Assembly (NCBI GenBank): GCA_938041335.1
Contig: CALIAF010000024.1
Location: forward strand, 1-63,241
DNA from: an uncultured Ulvibacter sp.
GTDB lineage: Bacteria > Bacteroidota > Bacteroidia > Flavobacteriales > Flavobacteriaceae
Length of the DNA stretch: 63,241 nucleotides
Direction of reading: 5' to 3'
Shown here: positions 43,793-52,216 of the stretch, in pieces
How positions within the stretch are numbered: the first letter of the stretch is position 1
How the letters are laid out: each line of letters begins with the position of its first letter
Made by a program: the position numbers and the translations under genes
The notes under the pieces: model-generated
The model's input: the letters and a program-made list of their open reading frames with translations, nothing else
Told to the model about the DNA's origin: nothing
Database searches by the model: none

Positions 43793-46366
43793 TTATTTCT
43801 TTATCAATTGTTTAGTGACTGTTCCTAAATCAGAATTAACTCTAACAAAGTAACTACCCGCAGTTAATGCGCTTACATTAATAGTGTGAGAACCAGAAAT
43901 AAACACGCCTTTTTCAAACTTTACTAAAGCACCTTGTATATTAAATATTCTAATATCAGCTTGCGTTGCTTGAGGCATTGTTATCGTAAATTGAGTAGCC
44001 GCTGGGTTAGGTGCAAGCACCACGTCGTTTTCGTTTAAAAAATCACCAACACTCAACAGACCATCTTCCACCAAGGGTGAAGACCAAAGGCCACGACCAA
44101 AAGTACCCGCATACAAGGTATTGGTTACATTGTTAATATCTAAATCATTTACAATTACATTAGGCAATCCATTGTTATAAGGAATCCACTCCTCCATAGT
44201 ATTATCGATATAATAGACACCAAAGTCCATCCCTAAATATAAGCCCTCTTTATTATTATCATCCCAGATAACGCTAAGCGCAGTAAAATCAGGTAAACCC
44301 GTATTAGTAACTGTCCAAGTAACACCTCCGTCTTGAGTAATAACAACTTTTGTAGTTCCTCTTATTGCCAAGGCAACTCGGTTAGGATTTGTAGGATGAA
44401 TTGCAATATTGTTCACAAAACCACCTGGGTTTGTTGTCTGTGTCCAGTCTGTAGCACCTCCATCTATGGTCTTTTGTATTACTGCACCTCTACTTGCATA
44501 TAAAACTTGATTATTAGATGCAGAGACTTGCACATCTGACAGTACGCTCCCAAAATTCTGAGAGATCGCTACCCAACTTGAACTAAAATCTGTTGTTTTC
44601 CAAACTGTATTTGTCCCAACTAAAACACCATTATTATTAGGCGCCCTATTGGTTAGTGTATATGCCGTATTTGCATCTATTTTATCTGTCTCTAATGGTG
44701 TTACAAATGGCCCATTTTCAGGAGTTTGCCCAGTACCTCCTGCAGACGTTGTTCCCGCATCAAAAGATCTAAAATTACTACCAAACTGTATGGTACCGTA
44801 TATCCTACTTGAATTTGCAATATCTATTCCCGCACCACCTCCATCTGCACCTAACCAGGATACAAAATCATTAGTTGCTTCTCTATAGACTGTTGTTCCA
44901 TTATCCTGTGTTCCACCACTAACAACTGCATCTTGAGTCTGAGAAGCGGCTATTTTATAAAATTGTTGGGTTCCTAATCCGTTGTTTAAATCTTCATAAT
45001 AAGAAAAACTAACCGCATCTGTTGGGTTGTTTGCTCTAAAAACTCCACCATCTGTTGCAGCATATAATTTACCATCAACAAATTCAAGATAATCAACATC
45101 TGCATGAATATAACCTAGATTTTCATCTTGCGATAATCCTATTAGCCAATGTGCATTTAAATTAAACGTAACACCTCCATCCATAGAACGCCATTCATTA
45201 ACACCCGCTATATGTACTTGATCTGCATTATCTGGGTGTACCACGATATCCATATCTCTCGGGGCTTGACCTCCACCACCAACTCCATCTTCACTGAAAT
45301 TCATGTAATTTCGACCCGTGTGATCTAATTCCACCCACGTTTCTCCAGCATCTTCAGATTTAAAAATACCAGCAAATGCATCAAGAGCGTGCAATAGATA
45401 GATAATATCTGGGTTGTTCTCTGAAACTGCCATCATTGATCTTGCATCTGCTGTAACCCCAGCAATATCTATTTGAGTAAATGTGGCTCCACCATCTGTA
45501 GACTTATTAAAGAATCTTCCAGAAGCATAAACGATAGAAGTATTGCCAGGCTGAAACTCAATATCGTAGCCCCTATCTTCATTTGTAACACTAATCCAGT
45601 TTAACCCACCATCAACTGATCTGAAAACACCAGAGCTTTGGTTAGTGATAAACATGATATTAGAGTCATCGGGGTTGATTAAAATTTTATTAACAATTGA
45701 TGTGCCAACGACTGCCAGTTCATTCCAAGTAGCACCCGCATCTGTTGACTTATAAACTAAACCATCATTTGCACCAAAAAAATAAGTATCTGAATCAGTG
45801 GGATCAATAGCAACCGAATTCACCTCTAGGTTGACAAAATTATCAGACAATGGTGTCCATGTAGCCCCAGCGTCGAGCGTTCGCCAAACTCCGCCATTTA
45901 GACCTCCTGTAATAAAATGATCTGTATTGTTTCTATCTACAGAAATCCCAGTCATTCTTCCTACTCCTGGAGACCAAGAAGATGTTGGGTTTATTGTCAA
46001 TGGGCCTAATTCTTGCCAGTTATCATTAAGTAAAACTCGCTGACCTGCTGTTTCATTTAACGCCGCGTTATACGCATTTCGTGAAGCTATTTTTTCTGCG
46101 ACAGTTTTTAAATAACCATCCTCATTCATCGTTCTGACTGCATCATATTCCCAACGCTTAAAATGTTTGTAACCAGAACCTTTTCCTTTGTCTCTATTAG
46201 CAAAGTACGCTTCGGCGTTCTCTATTATTTCTTCGACAGTAAAGGTTTTCGCCTCCATCATATCAATATATTCTTGCGAGAACATAGATGATGTCGATAA
46301 TACAATCGCAAAAAGTGTAAATAGCAATCTCATAGCATTTGGTTTTAATGGCTTAGTAGTATTCAT
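43793..46366 (-). CDS. T9SS-sorted VPS10/BNR propeller protein (paralogue)
   Basis: The 857-residue protein has a hydrophobic leader ending STSSMFSQ; the signal may start at an inner ATG (46333, MRLLFTLF). Multiple S-x-D-G-G-x-T-W blades, W-R-T-L-D-A-G-A-T-W and a T-Q-D-N-G turn match the protein at 25969-28467. The final ~75 residues are a T9SS type A sorting domain (L-A-P-N-P-A-A-T-Q-F, I-F-N-I-Q-G-A-L-V, VTKQLIKK). It is probably a surface or secreted adhesive or binding protein. Confidence 0.88.
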   Translation of the reverse strand: MNTTKPLKPNAMRLLFTLFAIVLSTSSMFSQEYIDMMEAKTFTVEEIIENAEAYFANRDKGKGSGYKHFKRWEYDAVRTMNEDGYLKTVAEKIASRNAYNAALNETAGQRVLLNDNWQELGPLTINPTSSWSPGVGRMTGISVDRNNTDHFITGGLNGGVWRTLDAGATWTPLSDNFVNLEVNSVAIDPTDSDTYFFGANDGLVYKSTDAGATWNELAVVGTSIVNKILINPDDSNIMFITNQSSGVFRSVDGGLNWISVTNEDRGYDIEFQPGNTSIVYASGRFFNKSTDGGATFTQIDIAGVTADARSMMAVSENNPDIIYLLHALDAFAGIFKSEDAGETWVELDHTGRNYMNFSEDGVGGGGQAPRDMDIVVHPDNADQVHIAGVNEWRSMDGGVTFNLNAHWLIGLSQDENLGYIHADVDYLEFVDGKLYAATDGGVFRANNPTDAVSFSYYEDLNNGLGTQQFYKIAASQTQDAVVSGGTQDNGTTVYREATNDFVSWLGADGGGAGIDIANSSRIYGTIQFGSNFRSFDAGTTSAGGTGQTPENGPFVTPLETDKIDANTAYTLTNRAPNNNGVLVGTNTVWKTTDFSSSWVAISQNFGSVLSDVQVSASNNQVLYASRGAVIQKTIDGGATDWTQTTNPGGFVNNIAIHPTNPNRVALAIRGTTKVVITQDGGVTWTVTNTGLPDFTALSVIWDDNNKEGLYLGMDFGVYYIDNTMEEWIPYNNGLPNVIVNDLDINNVTNTLYAGTFGRGLWSSPLVEDGLLSVGDFLNENDVVLAPNPAATQFTITMPQATQADIRIFNIQGALVKFEKGVFISGSHTINVSALTAGSYFVRVNSDLGTVTKQLIKK

Positions 46367-46456
46367 TCTAAAAAGCTTTCAAAAATATAGAAATATGTGA
46401 ATTAGGATACCCATCTTTGCAAGATTAACTTCAATTTAGTAGAAAAAAAGGAGATT

Positions 46457-47917
46457 ATGGAACCTATTCACATCTTACTATTAATAGCGTCCTACTTTGG
46501 ACTACTCTTATTAATATCATATTTTACAGGTAAAGATGACAGTAATGACGTCTTTTTTAAAGCATCAAAAAAATCTCCTTGGTATTTAGTTGCCTTTGGG
46601 ATGATAGGTGCATCATTAAGTGGCGTTACCTTTATCTCTGTCCCCGGAATGATTGGCGGTCAACAATTTGCTTACATGCAAGGCGTACTTGGCTTTTTTG
46701 TTGGTTATTTATTTATTCTGTTCATCTTAATACCCATTTATTACAAACTAAATGTCACTTCTATTTATCAATATCTAGAACAACGTTTTGGGAAAGTAAG
46801 TTATAAAACCGGAGCATTTTTCTTTTTACTCTCACGTGTAACTGGAGCTTCGTTTAGATTATTTTTAGTTGCACTAGCCATGCAGTATATTGTTTTTGAA
46901 GCACTTGGTGTTCCGTTTTGGCTCACCGTGGTTATTTCTATTCTCCTTATCTGGGTATACACTAATAGAGGTGGCATTAAAACTATTGTATGGACAGACA
47001 CACTACAGACACTTGCAATGCTCACTGCTGTGGGAGCCGGTATTTACTTAATTAACAGTAAATTAGACTGGACGTATTTAGAATTTTTAAATTCTCCAGA
47101 GTTCACTTCCAAAGGTCAAATCTTCTTTTTTGATGATCCAAATTCGAAAACTTATTTCTGGAAATATTTTATTGGAGGAATCTTTATTGCTATTGCCATG
47201 ACGGGCTTAGATCAAGATATGATGCAAAAAAACTTGACCTGTAAGAATAAAAATGACGCTCAGAAAAATATGTTTAGCATGGCCACATTGCTAGTCATTG
47301 TAAATTTTGTCTTTTTATCTTTAGGAGCATTACTATTTATATATGCTGAGAAATTTGGGATTTCAATTCCTGTGGTAGACGGAAAAACTAGAACTGATTT
47401 ATTATTTCCAGAGATTGCAATGAATCAAGGTTTAGGAACAGCCCTAGCGGTCACATTTATAATAGGCTTAATAGCCGCCGCATATTCTAGCGCAGATTCT
47501 GCGTTAACATCGCTAACAACTTCATTTTCGGTTGACTTTTTAAACATTGAAAAGAGACCCAAAGAAGACCAAAAGCCGTTGCGTAAAAAGGTACATATAG
47601 GAGCTTCTATTTTGCTAATCGTCGTTGTTATAATCTTTAACACTCTAGAAGGGAATGTGGTGAGTAACCTATTTACATTTGCGACTTTCACCTATGGACC
47701 CTTGCTTGGATTATTTGCTTTTGGAATCCTGACCAACTATAAAATTAAAGACAAATACGCTTGGATAGTTGCCTTGGCATCTATAGGCTTGACGTTTGCA
47801 ATTACCTCATTACCCACAAGTATAATTGGTGATTACCAGTTTCATTGGGAGATATTACCCATAAATGGGCTCATCACATTTTTAGGCTTAATATTGATTC
47901 GTACCCAAAAGGACTAA
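46457..47917 (+). CDS. Sodium:solute symporter (SSS family)
   Basis: The 486-residue protein has about 13 membrane helices. The N-terminal helices carry G-A-S-L-S-G-V-T-F-I-S-V-P-G-M, and I-A-A-A-Y-S-S-A-D-S-A-L-T-S-L fits the family signature near the Na+ site. It transports a small molecule with sodium; the substrate is unknown. It overlaps the CoA-binding protein gene tail-to-tail by 30 bp. Confidence 0.92.
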   Translation: MEPIHILLLIASYFGLLLLISYFTGKDDSNDVFFKASKKSPWYLVAFGMIGASLSGVTFISVPGMIGGQQFAYMQGVLGFFVGYLFILFILIPIYYKLNVTSIYQYLEQRFGKVSYKTGAFFFLLSRVTGASFRLFLVALAMQYIVFEALGVPFWLTVVISILLIWVYTNRGGIKTIVWTDTLQTLAMLTAVGAGIYLINSKLDWTYLEFLNSPEFTSKGQIFFFDDPNSKTYFWKYFIGGIFIAIAMTGLDQDMMQKNLTCKNKNDAQKNMFSMATLLVIVNFVFLSLGALLFIYAEKFGISIPVVDGKTRTDLLFPEIAMNQGLGTALAVTFIIGLIAAAYSSADSALTSLTTSFSVDFLNIEKRPKEDQKPLRKKVHIGASILLIVVVIIFNTLEGNVVSNLFTFATFTYGPLLGLFAFGILTNYKIKDKYAWIVALASIGLTFAITSLPTSIIGDYQFHWEILPINGLITFLGLILIRTQKD

Positions 47918-48250
47918 GGTACAGGCAACCTCAAAATCCATATTATTATTTTTTAATATGGAATAAAATTCAGGATTTTCAGTTCCAGGATTAAAGATGA
48001 CACGTTTTGGTTTTAACGAGATAATGTACTCATAAAAAGGCTCTTGCCTTGTGGGATTAAGATATAATGTCACAGTATCAATATCCCTAAAATCTTCTTT
48101 TTCTACCGAAATAGTAACGCCTGAAACCTCACCTACTCTAAGACCAATTGCAACTACGGGATGATCATAACTTATTAAACGATGGATGGCAATATTTGAG
48201 TACCTATTAGACTTCAAACTCGCACCAATAACTAAGGTTTTCTTTTTCAT
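47888..48250 (-). CDS. CoA-binding domain protein
   Basis: The 120-residue protein has a Rossmann-like fold with T-L-V-I-G-A-S-L-K-S-N-R-Y-S-N-I-A at the N-terminus, matching the CoA_binding_2 family (succinyl-CoA synthetase alpha-like). The terminal 30 bp overlap the symporter gene from the opposite strand. Function unknown; family members often bind CoA or nucleotides. Confidence 0.85.
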   Translation of the reverse strand: MKKKTLVIGASLKSNRYSNIAIHRLISYDHPVVAIGLRVGEVSGVTISVEKEDFRDIDTVTLYLNPTRQEPFYEYIISLKPKRVIFNPGTENPEFYSILKNNNMDFEVACTLVLLGTNQY

Positions 48251-48312
48251 TTAGTAAAAGTAGCAGATTTTAGGCGCTCCTGGCACGAGCTTGATATTAA
48301 ACCTATGTTTTT

Positions 48313-48461
48313 TTTGAGATTGGTGTAACAATTAATAAGTTGCTCCGTCTATAATGTAGAAGCGTTTCTCGTTTTACTGTGAAAATTTTACGTTGATGGT
48401 TAGTGTTAATAATAGCAGTAAAATGCCAAACCCGAAGTTCTAGACTTCGGGTTTGTTTTTT
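48313..48461 (+). ncRNA. Candidate small transcript ending in an orphan terminator
   Basis: No gene of useful size on this strand precedes the terminator at 48427. TTTG at 48313-48316 and TAAGTTG about 19 bp later form a weak promoter. An open frame of 15 codons (48396-48443, MVSVNNSSKMPNPKF) ends inside the terminator. The upstream sequence shows no convincing fold. Low confidence. Confidence 0.25.
48427..48461 (+). terminator. Orphan plus-strand intrinsic terminator
   Basis: CAAACCCGAAG pairs with CTTCGGGTTTG around a 7-nt loop, then GTTTTTTATAAT. The nearest plus-strand gene (symporter) ends 510 bp upstream with a minus-strand gene between, so this probably terminates a separate short transcript. 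Confidence 0.75.
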
Positions 48462-48493
48462 ATAATATTTTGTTAAATGTGCAACACTTTAAT

Positions 48494-48503
48494 ATTTCCG
48501 AAG
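48494..48503 (+). repeat. ATTTCCGAAG motif copy
   Basis: Exact intergenic copy between the two terminators downstream of fabH. Confidence 0.8.
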
Positions 48504-48574
48504 TCATTAGGGAAATAGTATTACAAACATAGAGATTATTTGAATTAGCCTTTATATAATTTTAAGAGTGTAAG

Positions 48575-48609
48575 TAAAAAAGCCTTTTAGTTTAGCACTA
48601 AAAGGCTTT
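48575..48609 (-). terminator. Intrinsic terminator of fabH
   Basis: A 12-bp stem (48579-48590 with 48598-48609), T-rich on both sides. On the minus strand it follows the fabH stop by about 54 bp. Confidence 0.85.
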
Positions 48610-48662
48610 GGTTTTTTAGGGTAGAACCAGAACGTTTTAAGTTTCGATTATAATGTAATTGT

Positions 48663-49667
48663 TTACCACTTAATAATGACACTTCCCCAGGTAAACCCGC
48701 TACCAAAGGCAGCCAGCACCACAAGATCACCAGCTTTTATCTTACCCTCTTCCCAAGCCTCTGTCAAGGCAATTGGAATGGACGCGGCAGTTGTATTACC
48801 GTAACGTTGTATGTTGTTATATACCTGCTCATCTCTTAACTTAAACTTACGCTGTATCATTTGAGAAATTCTCAAATTTGCTTGATGGGGTATCAGCATA
48901 TTTATGTCTGAAACATCCAGACCATTTGCAATAAGGCCTTCATTAATAACCTCAGCAAAACGAGTAATTGCATTTTTAAAAACAAACTGACCATTCATAT
49001 AAGGATAATATGGGATATCTTCTTGTGGATTTTCTGCTATAATCTCTGGCACCCAATAAGATGTGCTAGGACCTTGCAAGGCGAGTTGATCCTTGTGTGC
49101 GCCTTCACTATGCAAATGTGTAGATAAGATTCCTGATTCATCTTCACTTCTGGATAATACTGCCGCTCCCGCTCCATCACCAAAAATAACAGAAACACTG
49201 CGACTGCGTGTGCTAAAATCTAATCCTCCACTATGATTTTCTGCGCCAATAACTAGAACGTTTTTATACATTCCTGTTTTAATAAACTGATCTGCCACAG
49301 AAATTCCATACACAAAACCACTACATTGATTACGCACATCTAATGCCGGCACGGTTCTCATACCCATTAAATGCTGTACTTCTACACCACCGCCAGGAAA
49401 ATACATATCTGGGCTTAAGGTTGCAAAAACAATCATGTCTATATCTTCTGGAAGTAAACCTGCTCGCTCTAGGGCAATTGTAGCTGCCTTCACTCCCATT
49501 ATGGAAGTAGAATTTCCATCGCCTTTTTTAATATGCCTACGTTCTTGAATTCCTGTTCGTTCTTGTATCCAGGCATCGTTTGTGTCCATCAATTTTGAAA
49601 GGTCATCGTTAGTGACTACATTTTCTGGCACATATTTTCCGAGGCCGATAATTTTTGAGGTATACAT
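48663..49667 (-). CDS. fabH: 3-Oxoacyl-ACP synthase III
   Basis: The 334-residue thiolase-fold enzyme has the catalytic cysteine in V-R-N-Q-C-S-G-F, the histidine in L-I-P-H-Q-A-N and the asparagine in Y-G-N-T-T-A-A-S. These make the Cys-His-Asn triad of KAS III, which condenses acetyl-CoA (or branched acyl-CoA) with malonyl-ACP to start fatty acid synthesis. Start MYTSKIIGLGKYVPENVV is typical. No rpmF or plsX is adjacent, so this may be a second FabH paralogue. Confidence 0.94.
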   Translation of the reverse strand: MYTSKIIGLGKYVPENVVTNDDLSKLMDTNDAWIQERTGIQERRHIKKGDGNSTSIMGVKAATIALERAGLLPEDIDMIVFATLSPDMYFPGGGVEVQHLMGMRTVPALDVRNQCSGFVYGISVADQFIKTGMYKNVLVIGAENHSGGLDFSTRSRSVSVIFGDGAGAAVLSRSEDESGILSTHLHSEGAHKDQLALQGPSTSYWVPEIIAENPQEDIPYYPYMNGQFVFKNAITRFAEVINEGLIANGLDVSDINMLIPHQANLRISQMIQRKFKLRDEQVYNNIQRYGNTTAASIPIALTEAWEEGKIKAGDLVVLAAFGSGFTWGSVIIKW

Positions 49668-49751
49668 ACTATTATATTAAGGTATAAGTATGCAAGATAA
49701 TATTTTCAATTATCGAAATGCAAAATTTGCAAACACTATTTACTTTGTAAC

Positions 49752-49783
49752 AAAAAATAAGGGTGTCTAAAAAAGACACCCTT
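49752..49783 (-). terminator. Minus-strand terminator of an unannotated transcript
   Basis: AAGGGTGTCT pairs with AGACACCCTT around a 5-nt loop. Read on the minus strand it is followed by ATTTTTTG. Its only possible source is the 250 bp between it and htpG, because fabH starts downstream of it. Confidence 0.8.
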
Positions 49784-49848
49784 AAAACAACCTAACCAAT
49801 AGATAGTGTGAAAAATTACTTTCCCAAGTAATATCACTATCAAATATA
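49752..49848 (-). ncRNA. Candidate structured small RNA between fabH and htpG
   Basis: On the minus strand a perfect -7 box TATATTTG (49848-49841) is followed by an inner hairpin TTACTT/AAGTAA (49816-49831), a single-stranded stretch and the terminator at 49783-49752. The predicted transcript is about 85 nt. A potential outer stem GATAGTG/CACTATC (49802-49808 and 49835-49841) overlaps the promoter box and may be only partly transcribed. No convincing ORF is present. I cannot match it to a named family. Confidence 0.45.
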
Positions 49849-49931
49849 AAGGTACTCTATTTTGTTTAATCATTATAGTAATACGTTAAACATTTTGTTA
49901 AAGTTTACCCAACATAGGTTTTCCTTTTTAA

Positions 49932-49944
49932 TGACATGATGTCA
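49932..49944. promoter_or_regulatory. Inverted repeat upstream of htpG (TGACATGATGTCA)
   Basis: A perfect 6-1-6 palindrome 90 bp before the htpG ATG; candidate operator for a dimeric regulator. Confidence 0.4.
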
Positions 49945-50033
49945 CAAAATGCAAAATGGTATTGCTTTTGAATATTTCAGAAGCAAAGAAATTAATTTAA
50001 TTAAACATTCCTGCTTACTGCGGGACAATACAT

Positions 50034-51926
50034 ATGAGCAAAGGAACAATTAATGTAGCGGTAGAGAATATCTTCCCGCTTATCAAGAAATTTTTATATA
50101 GCGATCACGAGATTTTTTTACGTGAGCTAGTGAGTAACGCCACAGATGCGACCTTAAAACTGAAGCACCTTACTAATATAGGTGAAGCAAAAGTGGACTA
50201 CGGAAATCCTAAAATCGAGGTAAAGATTGATAAAGAAGCAAAAACACTTCATATTATTGATCAAGGTATAGGGATGACCTTAGAAGAAGTAGATAAATAC
50301 ATCAACCAGATTGCATTTTCTGGGGCAGAAGAATTCATTGAAAAATATAAAGATACCAAAGGAGAAGACGCAGGAATTATTGGACATTTTGGTCTTGGTT
50401 TTTATTCCGCTTTCATGGTAGCAGAGAAAGTTGAGATTTTCACAAAATCGTTTAAAGAAGAGCCAGGAGCACACTGGTCTTGTGATGGTTCTCCTAACTA
50501 CACACTAGAAGAAACAGATAGAAAAGAAAGAGGGACAGAAATCATTCTTCATATTTCTGAAGACGAAAAGGAATTTCTAGAAGATGGAAAAATCACAGGG
50601 CTTTTATCAAAGTATAACAAGTTTATGCCTATTCCAATAAAGTTTGGAATGAAGACAGAGACCTTACCAAAGCCAGAAGATGCAAAAGAGGAAGACCCTG
50701 CGCCTACACAAGAAGTAGAAAATATCATTAATAATCCTAATCCAGCTTGGACTAAAACACCTACGGAGTTAAAAGACGAGGATTATTCTACTTTTTACAG
50801 AGAACTATATCCTTCGCAGTTTGAAGAGCCACTTTTTAACATTCACTTAAATGTGGATTATCCTTTTAATCTAACGGGAATTTTATATTTCCCAAAGATG
50901 AGTCAAGATATGCAAATACAAAAGGACAAGATACAGTTGTATCAAAACCAAGTATTTGTAACTGATAATGTAGAAGGTATCGTACCAGAGTTTTTACAAA
51001 TGCTTCGTGGAGTTATAGACTCTCCAGACATCCCTTTAAATGTATCGCGTAGTTATTTACAAGCAGATGGTGCAGTTAAGAAAATATCGAGCTATATCAC
51101 CCGTAAAGTAGGTGATAAATTAAAAAGCCTTTTTAACGAGAGTAGAGAAGATTTTGAAGCAAAATGGAATGACATTAAAATCGTAATCGAGTACGGAATG
51201 CTTACTGAAGATAAATTCTTTGACAAGGCACAGGACTTTATGTTATACCCAACGGTAGATGGAAAATATTTCACCTTCACCGAATTAAAAGAGAAGCTTG
51301 CCGCAACACAAACAGATAAGGACGAAAAGTTAGTATTGTTATATGCAAGTAATAAAGAAGAGCAACATAGTTACATACAGTCTGCTCAAGACAAAGGATA
51401 TGAAGTTTTATTACTAGACTCTCCTATTATCTCTCACCTCATCCAAAAAATGGAAACGAGCAACGAGAAGGTAAGTTTTGCAAGAGTAGATGGTGATCAT
51501 ATAGATAACCTCATCAAAAAAGATGAAGCGGCAATCTCTAAGTTAAATGATGAAGAAAAAGAAACACTAAAAACATTCTTAACAGATGCCATCCCGGCAG
51601 ACAAGTTTACGGTGCAGCTAGAGGCAATGGATAGTAATGCTAATCCATTTACCATCACAGAACCAGAATTTATGCGCCGTATGAAAGAGATGCAGCAATC
51701 TGGTGGCGGTGGCGGTATGTTTGGAATGGGTGGTTTTCCAGAAATGTATAACCTCATTGTAAATACAAATAACGAGTTGGTTTCTGAAATTTTAAACACC
51801 AAAACTGCTAAGAAGAAAGAACGATTGGTGAATCAAGCTTTAGACCTCGCCAAGCTGAGCAAAGGGCTTTTAAAAGGGGAAGATATGACAGCGTTTATTA
51901 AACGTAGTTATGAGATGATTAAATAA
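50034..51926 (+). CDS. htpG: Molecular chaperone HtpG (Hsp90)
   Basis: The 630-residue protein has the Hsp90 GHKL ATPase domain: E-L-V-S-N-A-T-D-A, D-Q-G-I-G-M and G-H-F-G-L-G-F-Y-S. The middle domain contains V-S-R-S-Y-L-Q (the usual ATPase-assisting Arg), and there is a C-terminal dimerisation domain. A short glycine/methionine-rich stretch (GGGGGMFGMGGFPE, about 560-573) lies near the C-terminus. It assists folding of client proteins under stress. It is closed by a terminator. Confidence 0.95.
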   Translation: MSKGTINVAVENIFPLIKKFLYSDHEIFLRELVSNATDATLKLKHLTNIGEAKVDYGNPKIEVKIDKEAKTLHIIDQGIGMTLEEVDKYINQIAFSGAEEFIEKYKDTKGEDAGIIGHFGLGFYSAFMVAEKVEIFTKSFKEEPGAHWSCDGSPNYTLEETDRKERGTEIILHISEDEKEFLEDGKITGLLSKYNKFMPIPIKFGMKTETLPKPEDAKEEDPAPTQEVENIINNPNPAWTKTPTELKDEDYSTFYRELYPSQFEEPLFNIHLNVDYPFNLTGILYFPKMSQDMQIQKDKIQLYQNQVFVTDNVEGIVPEFLQMLRGVIDSPDIPLNVSRSYLQADGAVKKISSYITRKVGDKLKSLFNESREDFEAKWNDIKIVIEYGMLTEDKFFDKAQDFMLYPTVDGKYFTFTELKEKLAATQTDKDEKLVLLYASNKEEQHSYIQSAQDKGYEVLLLDSPIISHLIQKMETSNEKVSFARVDGDHIDNLIKKDEAAISKLNDEEKETLKTFLTDAIPADKFTVQLEAMDSNANPFTITEPEFMRRMKEMQQSGGGGGMFGMGGFPEMYNLIVNTNNELVSEILNTKTAKKKERLVNQALDLAKLSKGLLKGEDMTAFIKRSYEMIK

Positions 51927-51950
51927 AACCTCTTTCATAGACAGTAAATT

Positions 51951-51990
51951 GAGAAAAAACCTTCCTAACACGAAGGTTTTTTCTCATAAT
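51951..51990 (+). terminator. Intrinsic terminator of htpG
   Basis: A 14-bp perfect stem (51951-51964 with 51972-51985), 7-nt loop, 25 bp after the htpG stop; the 3' arm itself supplies the T-run. Confidence 0.9.
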
Positions 51991-52007
51991 AATATCCCAT
52001 AATTTTA
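51981..52007 (+). promoter_or_regulatory. Shared 27-bp upstream element, copy 1
   Basis: Differs from the sequence at 56256-56282 in one of 27 bases and includes AATATCCCATAATTTTA. It lies 210 bp before the ATG of the first giant T9SS gene and overlaps the htpG terminator arm. Confidence 0.5.
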
Positions 52008-52216
52008 ATGTGCTTTAAATGATAATTACCTTTACATCACAACTATTTTACGCTTATTAAGAGTACATATTTCATAGAGATTTAGCAAATAAGTATCAAT
52101 AGTTATACGGAAGGAAGTTTCAAAAACTCGCTATCTAATAACCATCTGTTATTCGCTAGGTTTTTAGTAACTTGCCTACCTGTTTTATTATTAAATCTAA
52201 TCCTATACTTGATCTG

